A stretch of 64,000 nt of DNA from PFJX01 sp031426735 (GCA_031426735.1 JASJPK010000065.1:1-64000), one strand, 5' to 3'; counted from the stretch's first letter, positions 19,188 through 27,928 are shown. Numbers and translations are program-made. Notes: generated by a model from the sequence alone, not told the origin.

Positions 19188-19784
19188 ATGAAGCTGGTAT
19201 TGGCATCGACTTCCCCCTACCGGCGCGAACTGCTCGCCCGCCTCGGCGTGCCATTCGAAGTCGCCGCGCCGGATGTCGACGAAACGCCGCTGCCCGGTGA
19301 GTCGCCGGATGAAACCGCGCAGCGCCTGTCGATACTGAAAGCCCGCGCCGTCGCGGAGAAATTTCCCGACGCACTGGTGATCGGCTCCGACCAGGTCGCC
19401 CTGCTCGAAGGCGAGCAACTCGGCAAACCCGGCGATTTCGCCAACGCCGTCGCCCAGCTCCAGCGCATGCGCGGCAAGGCGCTGGAATTTCACACCGCGC
19501 TGACCCTGCTCAACGCCAAGACCGGCCGTACGCAAACCGCCAACGTGCCGGTGCGCCTGGTCATGCGCGAATACAGCGACGCCCAGATCGAGGCTTATCT
19601 GAACAAGGATCAGCCCTACAACTGCTGCGGCAGCGCCAAGAGCGAATCGCTCGGCATCGCGTTGATCGCCCGCTTCGAGACCGAAGACCCGAACGCACTG
19701 GTCGGCCTGCCGCTAATCAAGCTGACCGAAATGCTCGCCAACGAAGGACTGGATGTGCTGACGTGGCCGGCATCCTCTACCTGA
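19188..19784 (+). CDS. maf: Maf-like nucleotide pyrophosphatase
   Basis: Maf/YceF family protein that hydrolyses non-canonical or modified nucleoside triphosphates. 198 residues, opening with LVLASTSPYRRELLARLG and carrying VIGSDQVALLEG (about 62-73) and the SAKSESLG segment. ATGAAG occurs three times within 30 nt around the start (19166-19193); the third is chosen because it opens the family sequence. The 3' end overlaps the next gene by 22 nt. Confidence 0.93.
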   Translation: MKLVLASTSPYRRELLARLGVPFEVAAPDVDETPLPGESPDETAQRLSILKARAVAEKFPDALVIGSDQVALLEGEQLGKPGDFANAVAQLQRMRGKALEFHTALTLLNAKTGRTQTANVPVRLVMREYSDAQIEAYLNKDQPYNCCGSAKSESLGIALIARFETEDPNALVGLPLIKLTEMLANEGLDVLTWPASST

Positions 19785-20473
19785 TCCCGACGCCGCTCGG
19801 CGACTCCCCCCTGCCCCACGTACTTCCCGAAGAAACCCGGCGCATCGCCGCAGGACTGACCACCTTCGTCGTCGAGCAAGCCAAAACCGCGCGCGCCTTC
19901 CTGAAGCAGTTACCTACGACCACACCGATCCAGCAACTCACCCTGCTGGAACTGAACGAACACACCCCGGCCAGCGCGCTGGAAAGCCTGATCGCGCCGT
20001 TGCTGGCCGGCACCGACGTCGGCCTGATATCGGAAGCCGGCTGCCCGGCGGTCGCCGACCCCGGCGCCAATCTGGTCCGCCTCGCCCACCGCCACGGCAT
20101 CCGCGTCCGCCCATTAACCGGCCCCTCGTCGATCCTGCTCGCCCTGATGGGCTCCGGCCTGGTCGGCCAACGCTTCGCCTTCCACGGCTACCTGCCGGCA
20201 AAATCCGACGAACGCGCCAAGTCCCTGCGCGAACTGGAAAAACGCTCACACAAAGAAGACGCCGCCCAGGCGTTCATCGAAACGCCGTATCGCAACCAGG
20301 CCATGCTGGAAACCCTGCTCGCCGCCTGCCAGCCGGACACCCTGCTCACCATCGCCTGCGATCTCACGCTGGACAGCGAATTCCTCACCACCCGCAAGAT
20401 TGCCGAATGGCAAGGCCACTTGCCGGACATCCAGAAACGACCGACGGTTTTCCTGCTGTATCGGGCGGGATGA
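19763..20473 (+). CDS. SAM-dependent methyltransferase, RsmI-like (tetrapyrrole methylase fold)
   Basis: 236-residue member of the tetrapyrrole-methylase superfamily. The opening GILYLIPTPLGD, the ISEAGCPAVADPG motif (about residues 90-102) and the LTGPSSILLALMGSGL motif (about 117-132) match RsmI, the 16S rRNA 2'-O-methylase. It is shorter than true RsmI (about 280) and diverges at the C-terminus, so it is better called an RsmI-like paralogue. Overlap with maf implies coupling. It is the last core gene before the accessory island. Confidence 0.85.
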   Translation: MAGILYLIPTPLGDSPLPHVLPEETRRIAAGLTTFVVEQAKTARAFLKQLPTTTPIQQLTLLELNEHTPASALESLIAPLLAGTDVGLISEAGCPAVADPGANLVRLAHRHGIRVRPLTGPSSILLALMGSGLVGQRFAFHGYLPAKSDERAKSLRELEKRSHKEDAAQAFIETPYRNQAMLETLLAACQPDTLLTIACDLTLDSEFLTTRKIAEWQGHLPDIQKRPTVFLLYRAG

Positions 20474-20686
20474 TTTTGAAAGAGGCGGTCGGCAGGGTTT
20501 TGTGACTGGCGGGGTTTTCGGCCGAAGCGGTCAGTGGCATTCTTCTCCACGAACGGCCGCAATATGCTGATCAACAGTCGTAGCCCTGAAATACTGATCG
20601 AGTGACCGCTCCGGCCTTCAGTCTATAGCTGGATCCGACCCATTGCGGTCCTACGCTAACGGGAAATCGGCCCTTCAACGTCTGAA
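20474..20686. other. Intergenic sequence at the left edge of the accessory island
   Basis: No gene is recognised. The stretch is rich in GGCCG/GACCGC words and includes GACCGC (20604-20609) facing GCGGTC (20645-20650), a possible long hairpin. Similar word use occurs at 29400-29520 on the other side of the island. Base composition drops sharply to the right, so this is the likely insertion junction. Confidence 0.4.
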
Positions 20687-21034
20687 TTATTTCAAATACC
20701 AAGCGTGTTCGGTGCCATTCCAACCGTGATATTTCGTCTTGAACGCATGCATGGCGGCGACGTACTGCGAGAAGATTAGTGTCACATCGCTCACTTGCGG
20801 CACATCGTCTTCATCAAGCAGGTCAAGGAACTCGATTGACTCTTCGTCTGCAAGCACCTCCCGAACTCGTTGCAAGAGACGATTTGCGATCACGAGCTTG
20901 CTTTTGCTTACCGCCGCCTCCGGCTTTTTTTTTGCAAGTTCCTTGAACTCCTCGAACATTGCGTGAAGTAGGGGCATCGTGACGTCATGGGTCGATGCCT
21001 TCTTCGATGTGGTCGCGCTTTGAGGTCGTTTCAT
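20687..21034 (-). CDS. Small hypothetical protein B of nuclease operon (paralogue of 21036-21455)
   Basis: 115-residue helical protein of unknown function. Its central part aligns with the upstream neighbour: AAVSKSKLVIANRLLQ against DAVNKFKLKFINRQLS, and EDDVPQVSDVTLIFSQYV against EDDIPQNSDVVFILSQYL. The two are therefore diverged tandem duplicates. It is last in a minus-strand operon, 1 nt after the preceding stop. AT-rich codon use, unlike the core genes. No signal peptide or membrane segment is seen. Confidence 0.75.
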   Translation of the reverse strand: MKRPQSATTSKKASTHDVTMPLLHAMFEEFKELAKKKPEAAVSKSKLVIANRLLQRVREVLADEESIEFLDLLDEDDVPQVSDVTLIFSQYVAAMHAFKTKYHGWNGTEHAWYLK

Positions 21035-21035
21035 A

Positions 21036-21455
21036 TCAGTCCCTGAGATGTTTGGGTTTAGTTGTGCGAATTAGCGTATAGCCATGCTCGTCGACCTTGT
21101 CGGCTTCTCCACCCTCTACGTGCCAGTTCCAAGATCCATTTCGGAAGACGACGTTATCTCCTCGAAGCTTCTCCATGCATTGCAAATACTGAGAGAGGAT
21201 AAACACAACGTCACTGTTCTGAGGAATGTCATCCTCGGAAAATATCTCGAAGTCATCAAACGGCTTATAGCGCTCAGCCAGGAGTGCATTACTCTCGCTT
21301 AATTGGCGATTGATGAACTTCAGCTTGAACTTGTTAACAGCGTCGTTCGGGCTTTTCTTAGAGAGAATCGACATCTCCTCGTAGAGCCCTTGAACTTGGC
21401 CGACCAGTTTCTCGAATTTGTCTACGTCTGATGAATTCAAAATATGTCCTTTCAC
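21036..21455 (-). CDS. Small hypothetical protein A of nuclease operon
   Basis: 139-residue protein of unknown function, N-terminal half helical, with an acidic C-terminal tail region (WHVEGGEADKVDEHG). It is a paralogue of the next gene over about 80 residues, sharing a conserved EDDIPQxSDVxxxxSQY core. Its start overlaps the nuclease stop by 4 nt (ATGA), so it is translationally coupled to the nuclease. Likely roles, by analogy only, are regulator, specificity or antitoxin subunits of the nuclease. Confidence 0.78.
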   Translation of the reverse strand: MKGHILNSSDVDKFEKLVGQVQGLYEEMSILSKKSPNDAVNKFKLKFINRQLSESNALLAERYKPFDDFEIFSEDDIPQNSDVVFILSQYLQCMEKLRGDNVVFRNGSWNWHVEGGEADKVDEHGYTLIRTTKPKHLRD

Positions 21456-22825
21456 GATGGGCAGCTTCGGCGAAACTCCACGTATTTTTTCTTTAAAACT
21501 TCAATTGGCGTGCGTTGCTTGCTCTCGTAGACATCGACCATGAGTTGGACATCAGGATCGGTGACCGCAATTATGCACTTGCGTTGAGATGACCAGAGGT
21601 CAACGGTGTTCTTGTACATCGCCGACGGAAGGGGATGTCGAGTCAGAAAGATTCCAAAGTTTCCTATGCCAGTTTGTAGATAGCGATTTAGTTGATTCAG
21701 ATGATCAGCATCGATCTTCGCAACGTTTTTCATCTCGAAAATCAATTGCCGGTTACCGTAGTCGGTAAAAATCTCATCAAGGAAGTCAATGCTCCGATTG
21801 TTATAGAAAATCAAATCACGGATGTGACGTCCAGACTCCGTGCGACTCTGTGCCTGTGCAAAATCAAGGTGAGGGTACAACAGAGTCGCCATCAGGTCGG
21901 TGCATATCGATTCGTACTTGGCGTCAGCACCATCATCCTTTCCAGAGGGAAGTTTTAAAAGATCTGCCAGCTTACGTCGGGCAGATAGCACTGGAATCTG
22001 AGAAAAGAGAGGATCGTTTCTGCAATCTGCTGCGGTCTTGTTCTTCAGTTGAATGTAGCGTTCGACGGCATCGTAGTGGTCGCGGTTGTATTGAAGAATT
22101 TTGACTCGATCGATAGGTTCATCTGGGTTGAATATTTCATCTTGCGGGCAAGCCGTCTTGAAATAGTCCTCAAAGTTAATCCAAGGCGAGAACCTGAGCC
22201 AACGCTTAGGCGTAAAGATTAATGGCTCACCATTGTGTGGATTGACAGGAAGGCGGAGCTTGACGCCACGATCAAACGAATTTGAGCGATAGTTGTAGAT
22301 CGAATCGAGCTTAACAAGCTGCGTCGGAATTCCGTGCGTTTCGCACTGCTCGACTGTGAAATCAATCAAGAAAGATTTGAGGTAATTGCAAGAGATGTCG
22401 CTGATACGATCCTTGGATATCCCGGCAACATACAGCTGTATCACCTCAAAGTGTGTAAAACCAAATTGGCTATACTCCGGAATCGTCTCAAATAGACTCA
22501 AGACTTCTGCGGCCTGTTCTTTTCCAATGCGAACTCCCCGCCTCGACTTGGATAGCCCTAAACCTACCTCGCTGCACTCGGACAGCTCAACGAGCATCTC
22601 GACGGCAACATCCTTCTTTTTCTTCTTACACAAGAAGTTCAGGTAATTGAAGGAGTTAGTGATCGATGTATGGAGGGCTTGATCTTGTTGTGATGGTGAT
22701 TTCCAAAGCAGGAACGGATCAACATACAGCGGCAAATCTTCGTCTAAAAACTGAATAACGAAATCCAATTCGCTCTGAGACTTGTGGATGCCAAAATGAT
22801 CGGTGAGGCGGGGACGAATTAGCAT
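21452..22825 (-). CDS. Putative PD-(D/E)XK nuclease, first gene of a three-gene operon
   Basis: 457-residue protein. The C-terminal third shows a PD-(D/E)XK-like pattern in the right order: E305 (helix A), R336-D337 (RDLIF), and E364-M-K366 (IFEMKN), followed by a helix and the strand GIFLTRHPLP. The N-terminal 300 residues are not recognised; a distinctive early segment is DLPLYVDPFLLW (about 30-41) and a basic run KKKKK lies near 67-71. Two small paralogous genes follow with 4-nt overlap and 1-nt spacing. GC is clearly lower than in the flanking core. The operon layout suggests a restriction or abortive-type defence unit; function is inference. Confidence 0.75.
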   Translation of the reverse strand: MLIRPRLTDHFGIHKSQSELDFVIQFLDEDLPLYVDPFLLWKSPSQQDQALHTSITNSFNYLNFLCKKKKKDVAVEMLVELSECSEVGLGLSKSRRGVRIGKEQAAEVLSLFETIPEYSQFGFTHFEVIQLYVAGISKDRISDISCNYLKSFLIDFTVEQCETHGIPTQLVKLDSIYNYRSNSFDRGVKLRLPVNPHNGEPLIFTPKRWLRFSPWINFEDYFKTACPQDEIFNPDEPIDRVKILQYNRDHYDAVERYIQLKNKTAADCRNDPLFSQIPVLSARRKLADLLKLPSGKDDGADAKYESICTDLMATLLYPHLDFAQAQSRTESGRHIRDLIFYNNRSIDFLDEIFTDYGNRQLIFEMKNVAKIDADHLNQLNRYLQTGIGNFGIFLTRHPLPSAMYKNTVDLWSSQRKCIIAVTDPDVQLMVDVYESKQRTPIEVLKKKYVEFRRSCPS

Positions 22826-23482
22826 GGGATAGGCTGATTCAGAATCTTCGTAGTCAATACGCCAATCATACTATGTCGAAAGCGTTGGCGTTTTTGCAAA
22901 GGTAAACCAAAACCACTTTGTACGACCTCTTAGGGGTTGCACTCCTGACAGTCTGCTTATGGCCGGAAGTGTGAATTCAACTGATTTCCACTTTGCGAAC
23001 ATTCACCAGGAATTCCCCGGCGGCAGCGAATGGTGGTTCCGGCCGACGACCTGGTCATGCCAATCCGACGACCGGCAACCACGCAGCTCAACCCTGCAGC
23101 ACCACCACGAATTCAGTCTTCGCCGCTGACCAGTGCAAGCGCTTCGGCCTCGCTGATCGTTTCCCACGGCAGAGGCACAAGACCAGCGACCTTCCCCAGG
23201 TATCACCACATTAATTTGGGGCGGCTTCGCTTCTCGGTGAATGTTGTGTAGAGGCACAGCCACACGAAAAGATTTCAGGGAGTAGCTGCCCCTTGAAGAA
23301 GCGGGAAGAGATGGAGCTGGTCACGTTAGATGGGTTGGCAAGTTCGCTATCATCGGTTGGGGTGTATTGGATACATTTCACACCCCCCGCTGAAGCTGAG
23401 GAGAATTCCTAGTGTTGCCTTGCCGAGAAAGCCATTCCGGCCTGACTTAAACCAAATGGCCTCCACCAAAGCCGGGCCAGCC
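22826..23482. other. Gene-poor stretch inside the island
   Basis: No intact gene is supported. Several overlapping frames of 60-90 codons occur on both strands without ribosome sites or family resemblance. On the minus strand, 23124-23195 reads as a plausible C-terminal tail (PWETISEAEALALVSGED, stop) cut by an upstream stop, so it may be a gene remnant. GC is intermediate and mixed. The promoter of the nuclease operon should lie at 22826-22900. Confidence 0.35.
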
Positions 23483-23999
23483 TCACTCCGAGATCGCTTC
23501 GGCAAACGCATCCGCACTAGGATCCACAAGAATCCGCAGGGGAAATCCAAGTTCGCCGCAAATTAGTTTGGCCTGAGATCTTTCTATCGCAATGAATTCT
23601 GCCAGATGATCCCTGCCTACATTGCGCCCATCACGCTCTAGGATGCGCTCTGCGATAACGTGCGGCTCTGACTCTATCAACACCACACGAGTGATATTCA
23701 GCGCCCCGAACACCTCAGTCCCTAAGCGCAGAAAGTCTGCCATTATTATTTAGCAGTACAAAATGTCCATCAAGCAGTAACTGTACGCCTGCGTCATTGT
23801 GGCGCTTGACTGCGGCTGCGAGTGCAATCTGGTTAGCGTCGACATCACTAACCCGCTTGTCCACTCCCCAGCTGGGCATCGCTCGCTCTTCTTTTATCAG
23901 CTTGCTTGCTGAGGTATGAATAAGACCAAGAGTCGATGGAAGTCTTGAGGCCAAATAGGTCTTCCCAACACCATGCACGCCCGCGACGAAGATGTTCAT
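23483..23999 (-). pseudogene. P-loop kinase-like ATP-binding protein, frameshifted
   Basis: Two overlapping frames together make one protein of about 172 residues. The first (23999 to a TGA at 23715) carries Walker A AGVHGVGKT (about 7-15) and LLLDGHFVLLNN. The second continues EVFGALNITRVVLIESEP and AERILERDGR to 23483. Dropping one base in the GGG run at 23720-23722 restores LRTEVFGALN. The family looks like small AAA/adenylate-kinase-type nucleotide kinases. Either the gene is inactivated by a one-base insertion, or this is a sequence error. Its start overlaps the ASCH gene stop (ATGA), so it is the third gene of the set. Confidence 0.75.
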
Positions 24000-24463
24000 A
24001 TCGAATTCTCTGAGGGGAACATGACATGCATCACACGGTGGAAATCGACTGGACTGAGGTACAGAAACGACTGCGGTGGTGTGAAATCTGGGAACAAGTC
24101 CTTCGGGTCGACTTGGGCCTCGGCTATCTTGACGCGATTGATCATGACGCCGAAAGCTGTTTTCTTGCCGGCAACATAAGCTTTGAGTTCGTCATATGTC
24201 ACCCCGCCGCCATTGGCGTCAGCCAGTGGCCACAACCTCTCAAAATCGCATTCTTCGATGCGATCAACAAATGCCACGCCGACCAGTTTTTGGACCGGGG
24301 CCGATGAGTACAACACCATCACCCCGATATCGTTGGAAGGCCAGCTACGACGTAGTTCAACGCGCTTAGTGCCGGCGAGGATAAGGTCGACGTACTTTGG
24401 CTTTATCGAGAGTAGGACCGCCCTACCGCTCGGCTGCTCGAAGGATTCTTGAAAAAGACTCAT
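23996..24463 (-). CDS. ASCH domain protein
   Basis: 155 residues from the ATG at 24463. The segment LLSIKPKYVDLILAGTKRVE followed by LRR (about residues 17-39) is the ASCH/PUA-like signature, a beta-barrel fold linked to RNA or modified-nucleotide binding. The 5' end overlaps the upstream PIN-GNAT gene by 41 nt and the 3' end overlaps the kinase-like gene by 4 nt, so the three form one translational unit. An earlier in-frame ATG (24544) would lie deep inside the upstream gene. Confidence 0.82.
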   Translation of the reverse strand: MSLFQESFEQPSGRAVLLSIKPKYVDLILAGTKRVELRRSWPSNDIGVMVLYSSAPVQKLVGVAFVDRIEECDFERLWPLADANGGGVTYDELKAYVAGKKTAFGVMINRVKIAEAQVDPKDLFPDFTPPQSFLYLSPVDFHRVMHVMFPSENSI

Positions 24464-25967
24464 CGGTAATTTTCGTAATGGAAATAGGTGGGCCAAAAAC
24501 AACCCGTAGGTTTCGCAATTCGGCGTACGGCAGTGGGTTCTCAAAGTGGTGAATCAATCGAAAAAGCATTACCTTCGTCTCGGCCTGTGCCATCTCAACA
24601 ATTTGCCGGTCTGAGTACACTGTCCGACGACTCACGATTCGCGCGATCTCGTCAGCAGACCTAGACCAGTTGTAGCTCTCGACAACTCCGAGCGATGTGA
24701 TGGCTCGCATGTCGCGACTGCGGTAGAACAACACAACATCACCAGGACGGGGTTGTTTGTTGGGCGTGCGGCAGAGATAGGCGAGTTTGATTGCATTCCC
24801 AACATGCCGGCGTGGATGCGCTGCAGGAAGGGCACGTCGTGGGGTCTGATAATCTGGAAACAAGATGTTATGGAAGTGCGGCTGGATCGGCACCAGGAAT
24901 TTCTGAACTTCGATGCCACTCGTATAGTGAGGGTAATAGCGCCGTACATACTCGAATGCATCCATTTGGAGCGCTGGTGGCTCAATCGGGTGATCTTTCA
25001 CGTAGACGCCGTCACCATTGTAGGTGCCGAAATGTCGGAAGCCGAAGTCCTCGATCAACGATGTGAGGTGAACCTGTTGTTCGTCATTCGCGTGCAGGAA
25101 GATCGACTCGCATCGGTGGTTGGTTGCGTGTTGAAAGGCAGCGCGCAAAAACAACTCGCCGATCTTGCGGCCTCGAACGGTTTCACCCACCTTGAAGGTG
25201 CTCAATTTCAATGAGTCTCCCTTCAACACGTCCCTGTCATCCGTAACCGGCTCGTTCGTTTGGACTGTGTAAATGCAGATGGCCTCGATTTCCTCATTGG
25301 CACCATCACGATAAACCCATGCCCTACGTCCCTCCCTGGCCTTGCGAAAAAACCATTCGTTGAACCCGTTGTAGGCCGCTCGAATACTGTTGAAGAAAGG
25401 TCCGGCAAGTTGGTCGTTCAGCGTGTGCAGTTCTACGTCGCTGATGTTTGGTAGTTGAACATCACCAGGCTCATGAAGTCTTCTGAGCCATTCATTAGCT
25501 GACTGGATGAAATACACCCGATTGCCGAGGCCACGATTGCGTGCTTTTCGATGTAAGACTTGGTCTTCCGTAACGAGTGCATGTGCGGCATTACGATCCA
25601 AGGCATACAAGATCTCGTTGTCGCAAGCGTCGTTGACCGGTGTCTGCGGCGCGTTCCATGGGCAGGGCGGACCAGCCTGTAGCTGTGTGTACTGACCGAG
25701 CCTGGCAAGCGTGCGGTTGCGACGATTCTCGTTTTGGTCTCGTCTGATGTCCGCAAGTGACGCTGGGTGATAAAGTAACTCGTGCCCGTGGACGTTGCAC
25801 AACCGCGCAAAATTCGTAAGGCTGGGCTGCAACACCACCATGGAGTCCTGAAGCGGTATCAGGATATTGGTATCAAGCAGAAACCGGCTCAACGGCAGAT
25901 ACACCGTGCGACCGCTTTCTGGCATGCCCCTAATACGCGCTCCCAGCCATCTGCAGTCCTTCATCAA
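24423..25967 (-). CDS. PIN-GNAT-EVE/PUA-like three-domain protein
   Basis: 514 residues that appear to join three domains. A PIN-type nuclease domain (about 28-150) shows RFLLDTN with D32, then CDNEILYALDRNAAHALVTE with its acidic residues. A GNAT acetyltransferase-like domain (about 190-330) has VRGRKIGELFLRAA as the acetyl-CoA loop and FGFRHFGT near its end. A C-terminal EVE/PUA-like domain (about 385-510) contains PGDVVLFYRSRDMRAITSLG and RRTVYSD. PIN and GNAT domains are each common toxin effectors, and EVE folds read modified bases. The ATG at 25925 is an alternative start. First gene of the minus set, divergent from the operon at 26163. Domain assignments are by eye. Confidence 0.75.
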   Translation of the reverse strand: MMKDCRWLGARIRGMPESGRTVYLPLSRFLLDTNILIPLQDSMVVLQPSLTNFARLCNVHGHELLYHPASLADIRRDQNENRRNRTLARLGQYTQLQAGPPCPWNAPQTPVNDACDNEILYALDRNAAHALVTEDQVLHRKARNRGLGNRVYFIQSANEWLRRLHEPGDVQLPNISDVELHTLNDQLAGPFFNSIRAAYNGFNEWFFRKAREGRRAWVYRDGANEEIEAICIYTVQTNEPVTDDRDVLKGDSLKLSTFKVGETVRGRKIGELFLRAAFQHATNHRCESIFLHANDEQQVHLTSLIEDFGFRHFGTYNGDGVYVKDHPIEPPALQMDAFEYVRRYYPHYTSGIEVQKFLVPIQPHFHNILFPDYQTPRRALPAAHPRRHVGNAIKLAYLCRTPNKQPRPGDVVLFYRSRDMRAITSLGVVESYNWSRSADEIARIVSRRTVYSDRQIVEMAQAETKVMLFRLIHHFENPLPYAELRNLRVVFGPPISITKITDESFSRILRAAER

Positions 25968-26087
25968 TCCGGCATTGTCATCATTTGAGCGTCTTGTTCA
26001 CATGCACTGACGACGACGCCAGACTGAATGACGCGCAAGTAGCCAGCCCTCTGAGCGAAGCTTGGTTTCCGGAAAAAAACTCAAAGG

Positions 26088-26138
26088 ACGACAAAATTCT
26101 ATTGCATTTATAAAATGTGTTTCATACAATGTTGTCGT
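26088..26138 (+). promoter_or_regulatory. Promoter with nested inverted repeats for the 26163-29344 operon
   Basis: A good sigma-70 promoter is visible: TTGCAT (26102-26107), 17-nt spacer, TACAAT (26125-26130). It is bracketed by ACGACAA (26088-26094) and TTGTCGT (26132-26138), a perfect inverted pair, and the two hexamers themselves form a near-inverted repeat (ATTGCAT and ATACAAT). Binding here by one of the operon's own HTH proteins would block RNA polymerase, so autorepression is likely. Confidence 0.65.
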
Positions 26139-26162
26139 ACTACATAATATGGAACACACGAA

Positions 26163-27491
26163 ATGAACATTAACCAGCAGCCCACTCTTGAAGAAGTCCG
26201 CAATGATCTCATCGCTATCCTCTATGGTATCGCAGCCACTTTGGACATCCAGGTACGCGAAGGTGCAGGAGCAGCCATGCTCTGCCTGCCAGAAGGCACC
26301 CCCATTAACAACTGGCCGAGGTATGCCGACTTCGATCTTTCCCAGTTCAGCTTTGACAGCGATCTGAACGAAATCTACCGCTACGCTTTCCACGGAGAGG
26401 TGGGTACTCGTGGCAGGATTGGGATCTGCGACGATTCCGAGGAGGGCAACCTTGGTCGCCTCCGGTCCATCGAGGAGATCGCTGGATACGGCCAATTCAG
26501 TCGCAACATGCATGACTTCGAGGACGAGAACGTCGGCCCAGAACCTGCCTATTACCATGCGTTGTCGCTCATGGTTAAGCTAGCAAGCGCCCGCTTTGCG
26601 CTCGACTCGAATCGCACAATTTCCCTCAGCGATATCGCCATGCTCGCCAAGATCAACGAGCGCAGTATCCGCAACGCGCTCTATGCCGAAGGAAGCGCAA
26701 TGCTTGCCGCCTACCGTGGAGAGGAGGGCGAATTGATCGTCGACTGTTCGGAAGCGCTCCGCTGGCTCAAGGGTCGCCACAACTTCCAAGAGACAGTCCA
26801 AATCGGAAGCCTTCAGACAAACATGCCTTCCCAGTTGTCCCGCGAGGAACTCATGCCATTCCTAAAAAGCCGCTTCGATGCGTTTTATAACGGCGGCTAT
26901 GGCAATACCGATGAGGAAGCGGCAGATTCAAACTTCGCTAATGCCGCGATGATGATCGGCTGGACGCAGGAACGTCTCCACGAGACGCTCACCCAACCAT
27001 TGGACGCTCTTTCACCCGACGATTGCCCGCTCATTTCCCGCCTGTTGTACCTGGATACAGCATGGTTGACCGAGCAGGTGCTGCGTGCCCGTTTCCCAGG
27101 CGCGATGCAAGAATTGAAGCCGACTGCAGGTTTTCAAAAAACCACGGCCTCACCACTGGATGAGGCGGCCGGGACGATAGATATCACGCTCAAGGATGCT
27201 GGTATTCGCAACGGTTATTTCGACATAGAACGCCGGTACGCCGACCGGTTCTTCCCCTCTGACAGCTTCGGTAGCCGCAATGGCGATCAGCCCGGTAAGA
27301 CGTTTTCATTGATTCACGACTCGAAAGGTTCTCCGTACGAGACTGATCTCCGGGTGAAGAGCCAAGCTCTCGTGAGCCCACGAAAGCGATTCAGTGCGTA
27401 CTTTACGGCGCATTCCGCCAAAGCGGGTGATGTCATCCGCATCAAACGGACCGGTGATCGCACATATGAACTCATCTTCATGCCGAAATAA
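26163..27491 (+). CDS. Large HTH protein with possible B3-like DNA-binding C-terminus
   Basis: 442 residues, function not known. A helix-turn-helix is plausible at about 153-178 (ISLSDIAMLAKINERSIRNA). The last 100 residues begin TLKDAGIRNGYFDIERRYAD and end in a strand-rich region with KRFSAYFTA and GDVIRIKRTGDRTYELIF; this pattern resembles the B3/EcoRII-N pseudobarrel that binds DNA, but the match is by eye. No catalytic motif is evident. First gene of a four-gene plus operon, with 9 nt to the next gene. It is a good candidate for binding the inverted repeats upstream. Confidence 0.7.
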   Translation: MNINQQPTLEEVRNDLIAILYGIAATLDIQVREGAGAAMLCLPEGTPINNWPRYADFDLSQFSFDSDLNEIYRYAFHGEVGTRGRIGICDDSEEGNLGRLRSIEEIAGYGQFSRNMHDFEDENVGPEPAYYHALSLMVKLASARFALDSNRTISLSDIAMLAKINERSIRNALYAEGSAMLAAYRGEEGELIVDCSEALRWLKGRHNFQETVQIGSLQTNMPSQLSREELMPFLKSRFDAFYNGGYGNTDEEAADSNFANAAMMIGWTQERLHETLTQPLDALSPDDCPLISRLLYLDTAWLTEQVLRARFPGAMQELKPTAGFQKTTASPLDEAAGTIDITLKDAGIRNGYFDIERRYADRFFPSDSFGSRNGDQPGKTFSLIHDSKGSPYETDLRVKSQALVSPRKRFSAYFTAHSAKAGDVIRIKRTGDRTYELIFMPK

Positions 27492-27500
27492 GGAATAACG

Positions 27501-27908
27501 ATGGAAACCACTTCCCGAGTTGCACGTTTCATTACCGAACGTATCGAGGCTACAGCCAAACTGCAAAAAGATGTCGCGACCATAGCCGGATTTGACAAGC
27601 CGAACATGATCACCATGATCAAGCAGGGTAGGTCGCGTCTGCCCCTGGATAAGGTCGGACCCATGGCCATGGCCCTCGAAACGGACCCAGTTGCTCTCCT
27701 GCAAATGTGCCTGGAGGAGTACCAACCCAAAACATGGGAAGCCATTGCCCCGTTCATGGAAACGGTACTGACTGAGGACGAACGGCGGCTCCTGGCCTCC
27801 CTCCGAGCCAGCGTTGGAGGTCCATTTTTATCTGCTCTCGACACTGAATCCCGCGAGCACTTCGAAAGGTTAATGAAGTCACTGCGCGCGTCTTCGTCCA
27901 ATCAATGA
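27501..27908 (+). CDS. Small HTH (Xre-like) protein
   Basis: 135 residues. The first 65 read as an Xre-type helix-turn-helix: QKDVATIAGFDKPNMITMIK (about 22-41), then GRSRLPLDKVGPMAMALETD, the usual spacing of a lambda-repressor-like fold. The remaining part is helical and not recognised. Second gene of the operon, 9 nt after the first and 20 nt before the third. Likely a transcriptional regulator or antitoxin of the set. Confidence 0.75.
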   Translation: METTSRVARFITERIEATAKLQKDVATIAGFDKPNMITMIKQGRSRLPLDKVGPMAMALETDPVALLQMCLEEYQPKTWEAIAPFMETVLTEDERRLLASLRASVGGPFLSALDTESREHFERLMKSLRASSSNQ

Positions 27909-27928
27909 CCAGCGGGAGGTAGTCTGTA

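Noticed and set aside
22990..23263. Small genes on either strand in the gap before the nuclease operon
   Set aside because: Several overlapping frames of similar length on both strands, no ribosome sites, no coherent protein features; only a possible remnant tail is noted.
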